Source: Nonomuraea turkmeniaca
Lineage (GTDB): Bacteria > Actinomycetota > Actinomycetes > Streptosporangiales > Streptosporangiaceae
Direction of reading: 5' to 3'
Assembly (NCBI RefSeq): GCF_005889735.1
Contig: NZ_VCKY01000005.1
Location: 1-64,000 of the forward strand
DNA length: 64,000 nt
Position numbers and translations under genes: made by a program. The first letter of the stretch is position 1; each line of letters opens with the position of its first letter. Under the pieces are notes generated by a model. It was not told the DNA's origin. It did no database searches and worked only from the letters and a program-made list of their open reading frames with translations. This document shows, in pieces, positions 24,288 to 34,152 of this stretch.

Positions 24288-24788
24288 GTGGAGGACGCCG
24301 TGGCGATCGTGCTGCGCCAATGGCGGCAGGTCCTCCCCGACGCCGACCTCGACAGCATCGCCGTCATCGGCAGGCTCAACCGCTGCGCCGCTCTGCTGCA
24401 GCAGGCCACCGACGCCCCACTCGGCCGCGCCGGGGTGAACCGCGCGGAGTTCGACCTCTTGTGCGCCCTGCTCAGGGTGGGCGGTGAGCTGACGCCGGGC
24501 AGGCTGGCCCGCGAGACGTTCGCCTCGGGCGCGGCCGTGACCAAGCGGGTCAAGCGCCTGGAGGAGATCGGCCTGGTCGCCCGGCGCGTCGACGACCGGG
24601 ACCGCCGGGTGGCCCACCTGTCGCTCACCGAGCGTGGCCGCGACTTCATCATGCGGCTGATGCCCCAGCAGCTCGAATACGAGACCGCCCTGCTGTCCGG
24701 CCTGCCCGCAGAGCGCGAACGGGAGCTCGCGGCCCTGCTGTCCGAGCTCCTGCTGATGCTGGAAGGCCGCCTGGGCGGCATGGGCTGA
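24288..24788 (+). CDS. MarR-family transcriptional regulator
   Basis: A 166-residue winged-helix regulator. FDLLCALLRVGGELTPGRLA, TFASGAAVTKRVKRLEEIGL and VDDRDRRVAHLSLTERGRDF give the recognition helix and the wing (DxRD/RR). MarR proteins release DNA on binding phenolic or other small ligands and usually control an adjacent efflux gene. Here it follows the FUSC-like exporter by 51 bp on the same strand, the expected partnership even though the exporter seems broken. GTG 24288 has AGGGAGG upstream. The palindrome-like AACATCTGTT near 23534-23543, upstream of the exporter, is a possible operator. Confidence 0.9.
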   Translation: MEDAVAIVLRQWRQVLPDADLDSIAVIGRLNRCAALLQQATDAPLGRAGVNRAEFDLLCALLRVGGELTPGRLARETFASGAAVTKRVKRLEEIGLVARRVDDRDRRVAHLSLTERGRDFIMRLMPQQLEYETALLSGLPAERERELAALLSELLLMLEGRLGGMG

Positions 24789-24852
24789 TCGCCTCGTCGT
24801 CGTACACCTCCTGCGAGGGCGCCGGCCAGCATGTGGGCGCAGGGCCGGGTCG

Positions 24853-25566
24853 TCAGTACATCCTCGTGGTGGTGCGCTGGATGACGGTGGGGGCCAGACG
24901 GACGCGTTTGGCCGTGACCCGGTGGCCGCGGTTGTCGGTGACCCGCACGGCGAAGGGGCCCCGGCCCATGCCGGACTCAGCGATCCAGTAGTTGTAGTCG
25001 GCCCGGGCCAGCTTGCGCCACGCGCCGCCGGCGGCCTTCACCTCGACCGACGTGAGCGGGTTGCCATGGTCGATGACCAGCAGCGCCAGCCACCACTGCG
25101 ACGACCCCTCCTTGACGCGGAAGGAGAGCGGCCTGCCGACGCGCGGGTTGCGGACCGGGCGGTACGTGACCCCCACCATGCCGTTGCCGGGGTTCGCCAC
25201 GCGGGAGAAGGCCGTACGGCTCAGGTCGATGTGCCCCGCCGGGCACTCCGGGCACTGGTCGACGACCTTGACCCGGACGGTCCCCCTCGGCCCGGTGACG
25301 TTCAGGTAGCCGCCGCAGGCGGCCGCGGCGGCGTACTCGCGCGGGGAGAGCGCGGCGTAGAGGTTGCCGGCGGGAGGCGACGGATAGGAGCAGTTACCGG
25401 CCCCGGACTGGAGCTCGTAGAAGGTCGCCTTCCCTCTGATCACCTTCGCGGGCACGAGGACGGCCGCGGTGCTCTCCCCGCTCTGGGCGGATTGTGCCAG
25501 GGCATGGGCTGGGAGCAGCGAGGTCGCGGTGAGCACGGCGGCGAGAACGCAGGATAAGCGTCCCAT
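24853..25566 (-). CDS. Secreted expansin-like protein (bacterial EXLX type)
   Basis: A 237-residue protein with a signal peptide (LAAVLTATSLLPAHALAQSA). A double-psi beta-barrel follows: GKATFYELQSGAGNCSYP, CGGYLNVTGPRGTVRVKVVD and CPAGHIDLSRTAFSRV, whose GHIDLS Asp matches the essential Asp of expansins. The C-terminal CBM63-like domain shows SSQWWLALLVIDHGNP and YNYWIAESGMGRGPF, supplying the aromatic cellulose-binding surface. Expansins loosen cellulose/xylan networks without hydrolysis. The ATG at 25566 has GAGGAG upstream; an upstream in-frame extension to 25722 has no signal sequence at its start. It is divergent from a GH11 xylanase across a 356-bp shared region, a sensible functional pair for plant cell wall attack. 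Confidence 0.88.
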   Translation of the reverse strand: MGRLSCVLAAVLTATSLLPAHALAQSAQSGESTAAVLVPAKVIRGKATFYELQSGAGNCSYPSPPAGNLYAALSPREYAAAAACGGYLNVTGPRGTVRVKVVDQCPECPAGHIDLSRTAFSRVANPGNGMVGVTYRPVRNPRVGRPLSFRVKEGSSQWWLALLVIDHGNPLTSVEVKAAGGAWRKLARADYNYWIAESGMGRGPFAVRVTDNRGHRVTAKRVRLAPTVIQRTTTRMY

Positions 25567-25789
25567 CCGGGAACTCCTCTCGTGCGTGGTCGGTGTGACA
25601 GTAGCGAAATCGGTGCATGTCGGTACGGCAAAGCACCAGATATCCCTCGGTGGTGCTTGCGGATCAGATGAGCGAGGCGAACCGGTCCTGATCTCGCCCC
25701 ATACCGTCGCCTCGGGTGGCAAGTTTCGGATGACACGCGAAAATTTCAGCAGTCAATCTCGCACTTGGTCAGGACTAATGTGCTCTCGC

Positions 25790-26909
<1,120 letters not shown>

Positions 26910-26937
26910 CCACCGAACGCCCGCGACACCGCACCTG

Positions 26938-26966
26938 TGGCGCGGCGGCTCTTGGCCGCCGCGCCA
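26938..26966 (+). terminator. Terminator after the xylanase gene
   Basis: TGGCGCGGCGG (26938-26948) and CCGCCGCGCCA (26956-26966) form a perfect 11-bp stem with a 7-nt loop, 29 bp after the stop codon. Confidence 0.8.
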
Positions 26967-27014
26967 CGCTGTGACCCATGAAGCGACTGGCCCGGGAGAC
27001 GTGCGGAACCAGGC

Positions 27015-27389
27015 CTAGCGTCCCTGATAGGCCTCGCGTGCCGACATGACCTCGGGCATGCGGCCCTCCGCCCAGGAGATCAGCGGGATCAGTTGCTCGG
27101 CGGCCTCGCGGCCGAGTGCGGTGAGGCTGTATTCGACCCTGGGCGGGATCGTGTGCTCGGCCTCCCGTAGCACCATGCCGTCGCGTTCCAGGGCCTGGAG
27201 GGTCTGGGACAACATCTTCTCGCTCACCCCGTCGACGCGGCGGCGCAGCGCGTTGAAGCGGTAAGGCCCCTCGTACAGGGCCGCCAGCGCCAGGATCGAC
27301 CAACGGCTGGTGATCGTCTCCAGCACCGTGCGCGAGGTGCACCTGCGCGAGAAGACGTCGGCCACCAGGTTCTCGAAATCCTCCTCCAT
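27015..27389 (-). CDS. HxlR-family (QorR-like) redox-responsive regulator
   Basis: A 124-residue winged-helix regulator of the HxlR/DUF24 family: RTVLETITSRWSILALAALY, then RFNALRRRVDGVSEKMLSQT and LQALERDGMVLRE, then PPRVEYSLTALG. From the ATG at 27389 the only N-terminal cysteine is residue 17, in RRCTSRTVLE. In Corynebacterium QorR, the HxlR repressor of a quinone reductase gene, Cys17 senses oxidation; the same position and the same divergent quinone-reductase-like gene here support an equivalent role. A GTG start at 27416 is possible but would shift the numbering. A perfect palindrome lies between the two divergent genes. Confidence 0.88.
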   Translation of the reverse strand: MEEDFENLVADVFSRRCTSRTVLETITSRWSILALAALYEGPYRFNALRRRVDGVSEKMLSQTLQALERDGMVLREAEHTIPPRVEYSLTALGREAAEQLIPLISWAEGRMPEVMSAREAYQGR

Positions 27390-27414
27390 AGGTGCCAGCT
27401 TACGCGCTCGCAGC

Positions 27415-27431
27415 ACTTTCTGATAGAAAGT
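27415..27431. promoter_or_regulatory. Operator between the HxlR regulator and quinone reductase genes
   Basis: ACTTTCTGATAGAAAGT is a perfect inverted repeat, with 7-bp arms and GAT in the middle. It is followed by AGTACTAACT and GGTACTAGGGAGTA, TACT/AGTA elements typical of HxlR-type sites. It lies 36 bp upstream of the quinone reductase ATG and 26 bp from the regulator start, so one site can control both. Confidence 0.7.
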
Positions 27432-27466
27432 ACTAACTGAATCGCCGGTACTAGGGAGTAGTAATC

Positions 27467-28303
27467 ATGATGGTGGTGACAGGGGCCAGCGGGCATCTGG
27501 GTCGTCTGGTGATCGAGGAGCTGAAGAAGCGCGTTCCCGCCGAACGGATCGTCGCGGCGGCGCGCACTCCGGAGAAGGCCGCCGACCTCGGGGTCGAGGT
27601 ACGCGAAGCCGACTACGACCGGCCGGAGACGCTCAAGGACGCGCTGCGGGGCGCCACCAAGGTGCTGCTCATCTCAGGCCTCGAGGTCAACCGGGTGCGG
27701 CAGCACGCCTCGGTCGTGGACGCGGCCAAGGAGGCCGGGGCCGTGCTCGCTTACACCAGCGCGCCCAAGGCCGACAGCACCGAAGCGGCCCTCGCGGCCG
27801 ACCACAAGGCGACCGAGGAGTACATCAAGGCGTCCGGAGTGGCGTACACGCTCCTGCGTAACAACTGGTACCACGAGAACTACGCGCAGTCGATCATGAT
27901 GGCTCCCCAGCTCGGCGCCGTGTACGGCGCCGCCGGCGACGGCCGCATCGCCGCGGCCGCACGCGCGGACTACGCCGCCGCCGCGGCCGCCGTGCTGACC
28001 GGGGACGGCCACGAGGGCAAGGTGTACGAGCTGGCCGGCGATACCGCCTGGACCCTGGCCGACCTGGCCGCCGAGATCTCGGCGGTCACCGGCAAGGAGA
28101 TCGCTTACCAGAACCTGCCGAAGGACGACTACGCGGGAGTCCTGGCCGGTGCGGGTCTGCCGGCCCCGATGCCGGACGTGATGGCCGACGTGGACGTCAA
28201 CATCTCCCGCGGCTGGCTCGCCGACACCCCGGGCGCCCTGCGCGAGCTCACCGGCCGCCCCACCCAGCCGATAGGCGAGTACGTCCGCGCCCTGCTCGGC
28301 TAG
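27467..28303 (+). CDS. NAD(P)H:quinone oxidoreductase, QOR2/NmrA type
   Basis: A 278-residue atypical SDR. The N-terminus MVVTGASGHLGRLVIEEL is the NADPH-binding loop; VLLISGLEVNRVRQHASVVD, AYTSAPKADST and YTLLRNNWYHENY are characteristic of QorB/QOR2 NAD(P)H:quinone oxidoreductases, including the Asn/Trp/Tyr substrate segment. It should carry out one-step quinone reduction in the cytoplasm and so protect against quinone stress. ATG 27467 has GGGAG upstream. It is divergent from the QorR-like regulator, an arrangement known from other actinobacteria. Confidence 0.9.
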   Translation: MMVVTGASGHLGRLVIEELKKRVPAERIVAAARTPEKAADLGVEVREADYDRPETLKDALRGATKVLLISGLEVNRVRQHASVVDAAKEAGAVLAYTSAPKADSTEAALAADHKATEEYIKASGVAYTLLRNNWYHENYAQSIMMAPQLGAVYGAAGDGRIAAAARADYAAAAAAVLTGDGHEGKVYELAGDTAWTLADLAAEISAVTGKEIAYQNLPKDDYAGVLAGAGLPAPMPDVMADVDVNISRGWLADTPGALRELTGRPTQPIGEYVRALLG

Positions 28304-28450
28304 CGTCCCGCGCTCCACGCGGACGCCTGGCGTTCGGCGGGCTGGGAGCGCCGCGCGCCCGGCCGTCCCTGATACGAGCCGGCGGGGCCGGTCTCGGCGG
28401 ATCGGAGCCGCGCGGGGCTACATGATCACCATGCCGTCTCCATCACGTCT

Positions 28451-28473
28451 CAAAGAGGAGCACTGTCTCTTTG
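28451..28473. repeat. Inverted repeat upstream of the methyltransferase gene
   Basis: CAAAGAG (28451-28457) and CTCTTTG (28467-28473) are perfect inverted copies 9 bp apart, in an AT-richer patch 117 bp before the methyltransferase start. It may be an operator, or a hairpin ending the quinone reductase transcript. Confidence 0.4.
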
Positions 28474-28589
28474 TACGGAATGTCCCCCACGAGAATCAGA
28501 ATTGATCGCAGACTTGAGGACAGGCCGACGAGACAGGCCCAGGGCACGATGCGCGAGTGCCTGGACGGAAGCCCCGGAAGGAGAACTCC

Positions 28590-29348
28590 ATGATCGACAC
28601 GAACGTGCCGCACTCTGCCCGAATCTGGAACTACTGGCTGGGCGGCAAGGACAACTACGAGGTCGACCGCATTGCGGGGGACGAGTACAAGAAGACCTTC
28701 CCCGAAGTGGTCGAGCTCGCCCGCGCGTCGAGGGCGTTCCTTGTCCGCACCATCACGTACTTGACCGAGGAGGCGGGCATCAGGCAATTCCTGGATGTCG
28801 GCACCGGCCTGCCCACGGTGGACAACACCCACGAGATCGCCCAGCGCATCGCCCCCGAGTCGCGGATCGTCTACGTCGACAACGACCCTCTCGTGCTGGT
28901 CCACGCCCGTGCGTTGCTGGTCGGCGCGCCGGAGGGCGCCACCGACTACATCGACGCGGACGTGCGCGACACCGACACCATCCTGAAGACCGCCGCGAAC
29001 ACGCTCGATTTCAGCAAGCCCGTGGCGCTCAACCTCAGCGGCATCATGGGCCACATCGCCCGCCTGGACGAGGCGCTGTCGATCGTCGCACGGCTGATGG
29101 ACGCCTTGGCGCCGGGCAGCTACCTGGCGCTCAACGACGGCACCAACGTGCACAGTGCGGCAGGGGTGGAGGCGCAGGAGCAGTACAACGACAGCGGCGC
29201 CGTCGCCTACATCCAGCGCACGCCTGAGGAGATCGCACGCTTCTTCGAGGGCTTGGAGCTGGTCGAGCCGGGCGTGGTGACGGTCAACCACTGGCACTCG
29301 AACGGCCGCGAGCTCGACGCCTACGGCGGCGTCGGCCGGAAGGTGTGA
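28590..29348 (+). CDS. SAM-dependent methyltransferase of the PF04672 (DUF574) family
   Basis: A 252-residue protein of the actinomycete-specific family often named SAM-dependent methyltransferase, PF04672. The opening PHSARIWNYWLGGKDNYEVD is diagnostic. Motif I is FLDVGTGLPTVDNTHEIAQR, motif II RIVYVDNDPLVLVHARALL (acidic residue binding the SAM ribose), and the end is FFEGLELVEPGVVTVNHWH. Genomes of this group carry many copies with unknown substrates. ATG 28590 has GGAAGGAG upstream. A second, broken copy lies at 2688-3312 in this window. There is no operon partner to suggest a target molecule. Confidence 0.92.
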   Translation: MIDTNVPHSARIWNYWLGGKDNYEVDRIAGDEYKKTFPEVVELARASRAFLVRTITYLTEEAGIRQFLDVGTGLPTVDNTHEIAQRIAPESRIVYVDNDPLVLVHARALLVGAPEGATDYIDADVRDTDTILKTAANTLDFSKPVALNLSGIMGHIARLDEALSIVARLMDALAPGSYLALNDGTNVHSAAGVEAQEQYNDSGAVAYIQRTPEEIARFFEGLELVEPGVVTVNHWHSNGRELDAYGGVGRKV

Positions 29349-29596
29349 GCACCGGACTCGTTGCCCGGACCGGCGACCAGGCGCCTCTCACCCGGTCGTC
29401 GGCCCCTGATCCAGGGCGCCCCCGCGAAACCTCACCAGGCACGTGTGACTCTCCAGCCCCGTGCGAGGCTGCGCACATCGCATATTTGGACGATATGGAC
29501 ATAGCGATACGAATGATCAGGGTGCTCTTTGCGTCGCCTGTGGCACGCTCTATCGATTGGACACGACCCGAAGAGATCAGATAGAGGTCCCCCACC

Positions 29597-30454
29597 ATGC
29601 TGATGCGTCGAACAGGGGCGTTGCTCGCCGCCGTGGTCACGGCGCTTGGCGTGGCCGCATGCGACCATGCGGACACCTATGTCAGTGTTGCCGAGAAGAT
29701 CAGAGAGACCGGGCAGGTCTCGATCGGCACGAAGTGGGATCAGCCGAACCTGAGCCTGAAGCAGGGGCATGGCGATCCCGAGGGCTTCGACGTCGATGTC
29801 GCCAAGTATCTCGTGAAAGAGCTCGCCGGCGGCCGGGACGTGAAGATCACCTGGCGGGAGTCGCGGCAGGCGAGCCGCGAGGCGATGCTCCAGAACGGCG
29901 CGGTGGACATGATCGTCGCGTCGTACTCCATCACTGCGGCCCGCAAGAACTACGTGACCTTCGGAGGGCCGTACGTCATCGCCCACCAGGACACCATGGT
30001 GCGGGCCGACGCCTCCGACCTCACCAAGGCGACCGACCTGAAGCACAGGCGCATCTGCCAGGTGCCGGGGTCCAACTCCTACCAGCGGATCGTCGAGCCG
30101 CCCCCGGACGGGCAGCTCGGCCTGCCCGCCGAACTCGTCGGCGCGAACACCTATGCCGAGTGCGTGTACAAGCTCGGCACCGGCGACCTCGACGCGGTGA
30201 CGACCGATGACATGATGCTGGCCGGCCTCTCCAGCCACAACCCTGACCAGTACAAGCTGCTGAAGGACCCGTTCACCGACGAGAGGTACGGGGTCGGGCT
30301 GAAGAAGGGCGACAAGGCCACGTGTGAGGCGGTCAACCGGGCGGTCGCCAAGATGTGGCGGGACGGCACGGCCGTGAAGCTGCTGCGGAAGTGGTTCGGC
30401 CAGACCGGCCTCACCCTGCCCACGACGCCGCCACCGGCCGAAAGGTGCAGTTGA
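29597..30454 (+). CDS. Glutamate-type ABC transporter substrate-binding lipoprotein (orphan)
   Basis: A 285-residue lipoprotein (lipobox GVAAC, Cys near residue 22) of the periplasmic binding protein type 3 family. QVSIGTKWDQPNLSLKQG, GFDVDVAKYLVKEL and AVDMIVASYSITAARKNYVT are the usual ligand-binding lobe motifs, and KLLRKWFG is the typical C-terminal end. The family binds polar amino acids such as glutamate or glutamine. No permease or ATPase is adjacent; a convergent APC permease lies downstream but belongs to another transport class. It may serve a transporter elsewhere or act as a sensor ligand-binding protein. AGAGGT precedes ATG 29597. Confidence 0.86.
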   Translation: MLMRRTGALLAAVVTALGVAACDHADTYVSVAEKIRETGQVSIGTKWDQPNLSLKQGHGDPEGFDVDVAKYLVKELAGGRDVKITWRESRQASREAMLQNGAVDMIVASYSITAARKNYVTFGGPYVIAHQDTMVRADASDLTKATDLKHRRICQVPGSNSYQRIVEPPPDGQLGLPAELVGANTYAECVYKLGTGDLDAVTTDDMMLAGLSSHNPDQYKLLKDPFTDERYGVGLKKGDKATCEAVNRAVAKMWRDGTAVKLLRKWFGQTGLTLPTTPPPAERCS

Positions 30455-30458
30455 GCAC

Positions 30459-30503
30459 GGCGACCGCCGCCGGCGCCCCGCCCGAGGCGCAGCGCCGGTC
30501 GCC
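30459..30503. terminator. Hairpin between convergent binding-protein and permease genes
   Basis: GGCGACCG (30459-30466) and CGGTCGCC (30496-30503) form a perfect 8-bp stem, with further GC pairing possible inside the 29-nt loop. It lies in the 55-bp gap between two convergent genes. Confidence 0.5.
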
Positions 30504-30509
30504 GCTCGG

Positions 30510-31901
30510 TCACGCCCTGCTCTTGCGGGACAACCAGGTCATCACCCAGAGGATCGCGCCGATCGCCAGCAGGACCCCCGCGATCTCGTACTGGCCGGCC
30601 GGACGCCCGGAGGACCACGGCAGGACCAGGTAGAGGCACGTGATCGTGCCCACCACGGGGAGGACGCGGCCCGCGTTGAAGTGCTCCGTAGCGGTCTGGT
30701 CCCTGCGCAGGACGAGAACGGAGACGTTGACGAGGGCGAAGACGGCGAGCAGGAGCAGCGACGTCGTACCGCCCAGCAACGCCACGACCGGGCTGTCGGG
30801 AACCAGCGAGACGAACGTGATGAGGCAGATGGCCAGGACGGTGGTGAACACGATCGCCGCATGTGGCGTGCGCCGGGAGGGGTGCACCTTGGACAGGAAG
30901 GGAGGCAGCACGCCCCGCTTGCCCATCCCGTAGAGGAGCCGGCTGGCCATCAGCATGTTGATCAGCGCGGAGTTGGCGACGGCGAACATCGAGATGAACG
31001 GCAACAGGTCGGCGATCGGAACCCCGGGCGCCGCGGTCTGCACCACCGTCACCAGGGGCGTTTCACTGTCGGCGAGCTGGCCGACGGGGACCACCGCAAC
31101 GGCGCAGATGGACACCAGCACGTAGATCAGCCCGGTGATCCCAATGCCGGTGAACATCATGCGGGGGAAGATCCGTGTCGGATTCTTGGTCTCTTCCGCC
31201 ATGTTGACGGAATCCTCGAAACCGACCATGGCGAAGAAGGCCAGCGACGTCGCGGCGCTGACCGCCAGGAACACGCTCTTGTCGGCGGCGGTCTCGAAGG
31301 CGACGACGCGGGAGAAGTCCGCCTGTCCGCCGAGGATGAAGTACATGCTGAGCACGATGACAAGGAGCAACCCCGACAGCTCGACCGCGGTGAGCACGAT
31401 GTTGACCTTGACACTCTCGCCGACGCCTCGGAGGTTGACGGCCAGGACCAGGAGCATGAAGGCCACGGCGATCAGCAGGATGACGCCGTTTCCGACGTCC
31501 AGGCCGAATCCGGCGGCCAGGTTCGCGGCGAAGGCCCGCGACGCCGCCGAGGCCGAGGTGATGCCCGAGCACATCACGGCGAAGCACACCAGGAAGGTCA
31601 GGGCGTGTTTGCCGAAGGCCTTGTCCACGTACAGGGCGGCGCCCGCGGCCTCCGGGTATTTCGTGACCAGCTCCAGGTAGGAGCACGCCGTGATCAGCGC
31701 GACGATGAAGGCGATGGCGAACGGCAGCCAGGCGGCGCCGCCGACCTCGCCGGCGACCTGGCCGGTCAGCGCGTAGATGCCGGTCCCGAGGATGTCGCCG
31801 ATGATGAACAGCAGCAACAGGCCTGGGCCCATCACCCGCTTCAGACTGGGCTGGCCGTCGCTACCGGCCTCGGTAGGACTGGGAGGACTGATCTGAGACA
31901 T
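30510..31901 (-). CDS. APC-family amino acid permease
   Basis: A 463-residue transporter with about twelve predicted membrane helices. The first helix IGDILGTGIYALTGQVAGEV carries the unwound Gly-rich substrate site (GxGI) of the APC superfamily. FFAMVGFEDSVNMAEETKNP is the conserved helix 6 to loop region (GFE...EE.KNP). It should bring an amino acid or amine into the cell by proton symport or exchange. The ATG at 31901 is about 10 bp from GGATC, a weak ribosome binding site. It has no enzyme partner nearby, so the substrate is undetermined. Confidence 0.92.
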   Translation of the reverse strand: MSQISPPSPTEAGSDGQPSLKRVMGPGLLLLFIIGDILGTGIYALTGQVAGEVGGAAWLPFAIAFIVALITACSYLELVTKYPEAAGAALYVDKAFGKHALTFLVCFAVMCSGITSASAASRAFAANLAAGFGLDVGNGVILLIAVAFMLLVLAVNLRGVGESVKVNIVLTAVELSGLLLVIVLSMYFILGGQADFSRVVAFETAADKSVFLAVSAATSLAFFAMVGFEDSVNMAEETKNPTRIFPRMMFTGIGITGLIYVLVSICAVAVVPVGQLADSETPLVTVVQTAAPGVPIADLLPFISMFAVANSALINMLMASRLLYGMGKRGVLPPFLSKVHPSRRTPHAAIVFTTVLAICLITFVSLVPDSPVVALLGGTTSLLLLAVFALVNVSVLVLRRDQTATEHFNAGRVLPVVGTITCLYLVLPWSSGRPAGQYEIAGVLLAIGAILWVMTWLSRKSRA

Positions 31902-32116
31902 GGGGGGTGATCCTTGTCATGAGTCAGTGCTGGATGGTCGGGTCATGTCCCGTGTGCCTGGCCGGCCACGTGATCTCAACCGTCATCCTGACACTCTACG
32001 ATCCTGCGCAGTCATCCGTGAACACCATGTCACGCTGCGTCGGCGCGAGACGGGCTTGGAGCGTCCAGCGTGACGGTGGGCCTGGGCACGGAGACTCCGG
32101 CCCACCGGGACGGGCC

Positions 32117-34000
32117 CTACGGGGCCGGGTAATCCGCCACGTACACCGGCGCGCCGACCTTGGTCGTGTCGGCCGCATCGCCCACGCCGTTGACGACGTG
32201 GTCGATCGTCCCGGCGCTGAGGTTGACGGTCATGATGTGGTGCAGCTTGACGCCCGCGGTCTGCGGAACCTCGAAGCCGTTCTCGGTGTGGATCTGCGGG
32301 TTGTTCTGGTTGAAGACGTAGACCCCGCCGCCGTAGAGGCTGTGTGTCCGCACGCGGTCGCCGACCTTGTAGCCGGCCCAGCCCTCGACGCCGCCGTTCA
32401 TCCAGTCCGCCTGGGCCGGCGGGTCGTACGGCAGCTCGTTCTGGTACAGGATCGTCGTGCCGTCGTCGCCGTTCCAGATGGTGTTGTACTGCTGGAAGTG
32501 CTCGACGAACAGGCCGGTCGCGGTCACGTGGTCGCCGTTGACGACGGCGCCGTTGCGGCCGATGTTGGTGTTCCAGCGCTGGGTGTCGGTGAAGCCCTCG
32601 ACACCGTGGTCGGCGCGCCACACCCAGGTGTGGTCGATGAGCACGTTGTCACTGTTGATCTCGAGGGCGATGTCGGTCTTGCCGACGTGCGGTCCGCCGA
32701 CCCGGAAGTACACGTCGGACAGGGTCGCCGGATTGTCCGGCGAGCTCCAGCGCTTCCCGTGCTTCTTGCCCACCCGCAGCAGAACCGGCGACTTCTCCAG
32801 GCCCGCGTCGATGGTCACGCCGGCGACGACGACGCCGGGTACGTCGGCGACGTCGATCGGGGTCGAGCCGCGGACGGCGGTGAGCGTGGCGTGCCCGAGG
32901 CCGAGGACGACGGTGTTCGGGCGCTTGATCTCGATGCTCCGCGCGATGTCGTACACGCCGGGCGTGAGCAGCAGATGCTTGCCGCGCGCGAGCTGGTTGT
33001 TGATGACCTGCACCGAATCCGACGGCTTGGCGACGAAGAAGTCGCTGATCGGCAGGGTACGGCCCGGCGTCATGCCCTCGGCCCACGAGATGCCACGCGT
33101 GTCCTTCCGGGCGGCGGGCACGCGGACCTTGTACCTGCCCTGCGCGTCGGCGTACAGGTAGGGCTTCTCCCGGCTGACGGGGGTGGCGTCGAGGGTTGTG
33201 TAGGGCGGGTTCGGGAACGCGGCGTCGTCCGGCGCGCCGACGACGCCCGAGAAGACCTGGTTCCACACGCCGTTCGACCAGCCGGCGACCTCGCTGTTGC
33301 GGGTCAGCCACTGCTGCTGCGATCCGTTCGTGACGGACGGCAGCCTGGAGTCGGCGATGAAGCCTCCGCTGGCGTACTGCGGGCCGGCGGTGCAGTAGTC
33401 CATCAGCGACAGGTTGCCGCCGCTGATGTCGAGCCGGCGCAGGGACACCGCCTGGGAGACGGCCCAGAAGTTCGCCGACCCCCTGCAGCCGTCCTGGCCG
33501 GCCGCGTTGACGTTGATGGACAGGTTGGACAGGGTGCGCCAGAAGTTGACGAGCGCGAGGCAGTTGCCGGTTCCGCCGTCCGCCAGGCAGCGGTTGTAGA
33601 CCTCGACCTTGCCGTTGATGACGACGTCGGTGGGGGAGGCGCCCAGGCCGGAGATCTCGGTGTAGTAGCCGACCTTGATCTGGAGGGGGTGCTCCGCGGT
33701 GCCGTACGTTCCCGGCTTGAAGAGGTAGGCGTGGCGCGTGGTGCCCATCTCGTTGTCGACCTGGGCGGCGTGTGCCGCGTCGAGGGTCGCCTGGATCTGG
33801 CCGACCGGCATGCTCGCATCGAAGACGGTCACGTTCGGCCCGAGATCAGGGACGCCGGGGGGCGACGATGCGGCGGTGGCCGTTCCCGCCGTCATGACGG
33901 CGGTCGCCAGCACGAGACCGAACGTGAACGCCCGGCCGATCTGCGGGCGGCCGGGGCGCCGCCGCGTGCGACTCCCATCGCCGAAAGGCTGGGTCGTCAT
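32117..34000 (-). CDS. Secreted right-handed beta-helix protein (pectate-lyase/GH55-like fold)
   Basis: A 627-residue secreted protein. The N-terminus RRRPGRPQIGRAFTFGLVLA is a basic region and hydrophobic segment of a signal peptide ending TATA-AS. The body shows successive beta-helix coils: HAYLFKPGTYGTAEHPLQIK, YYTEISGLGASPTDVVING, KRPNTVVLGLGHATLTAV, DNVLIDHTWVWRADHGV, and ATGLFVEHFQQYNTIW. This resembles the large actinomycete family annotated as coagulation-factor-domain or adenylyl-cyclase-like proteins, structurally close to GH55/GH87 glucanases. The likely role is extracellular polysaccharide binding or hydrolysis. ATG 34000 has GGAAAGGAC upstream. A LacI-type palindrome at 34048-34063 implies sugar-responsive repression. 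Confidence 0.75.
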   Translation of the reverse strand: MTTQPFGDGSRTRRRPGRPQIGRAFTFGLVLATAVMTAGTATAASSPPGVPDLGPNVTVFDASMPVGQIQATLDAAHAAQVDNEMGTTRHAYLFKPGTYGTAEHPLQIKVGYYTEISGLGASPTDVVINGKVEVYNRCLADGGTGNCLALVNFWRTLSNLSINVNAAGQDGCRGSANFWAVSQAVSLRRLDISGGNLSLMDYCTAGPQYASGGFIADSRLPSVTNGSQQQWLTRNSEVAGWSNGVWNQVFSGVVGAPDDAAFPNPPYTTLDATPVSREKPYLYADAQGRYKVRVPAARKDTRGISWAEGMTPGRTLPISDFFVAKPSDSVQVINNQLARGKHLLLTPGVYDIARSIEIKRPNTVVLGLGHATLTAVRGSTPIDVADVPGVVVAGVTIDAGLEKSPVLLRVGKKHGKRWSSPDNPATLSDVYFRVGGPHVGKTDIALEINSDNVLIDHTWVWRADHGVEGFTDTQRWNTNIGRNGAVVNGDHVTATGLFVEHFQQYNTIWNGDDGTTILYQNELPYDPPAQADWMNGGVEGWAGYKVGDRVRTHSLYGGGVYVFNQNNPQIHTENGFEVPQTAGVKLHHIMTVNLSAGTIDHVVNGVGDAADTTKVGAPVYVADYPAP

Positions 34001-34047
34001 ACGGTTCGTCCTTTCCACTGCAGGGGCGGCCAGAGATCGGCCGGACT

Positions 34048-34063
34048 GAGAGAGCGCTCTCTC
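34048..34063. promoter_or_regulatory. LacI-type palindromic operator
   Basis: GAGAGAGCGCTCTCTC is a perfect 16-bp palindrome with the central GCGC (AGCGCT) typical of LacI-family operators that control extracellular glycosidases in actinomycetes. It is 47 bp upstream of the beta-helix protein start. No LacI gene is in the window. Confidence 0.7.
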
Positions 34064-34152
34064 GCAACGTAAGGCTTGTATCAAGGGCTGGAAAATGTGT
34101 CGGACGTTTCTACCGCGTCAACCGGTCGGTTCACAAGTGCACGCGAGCGGGC

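Noticed and set aside
24922-25557. A 211-residue plus-strand frame across the expansin gene
   Set aside because: Antisense to a well-supported expansin with conserved catalytic and binding residues.
31907-34072. A 721-residue plus-strand frame over the beta-helix gene
   Set aside because: The opposite strand encodes a signal peptide, ribosome binding site and repeated beta-helix coils; the plus frame is Val/Asp/Gly-rich shadow sequence.
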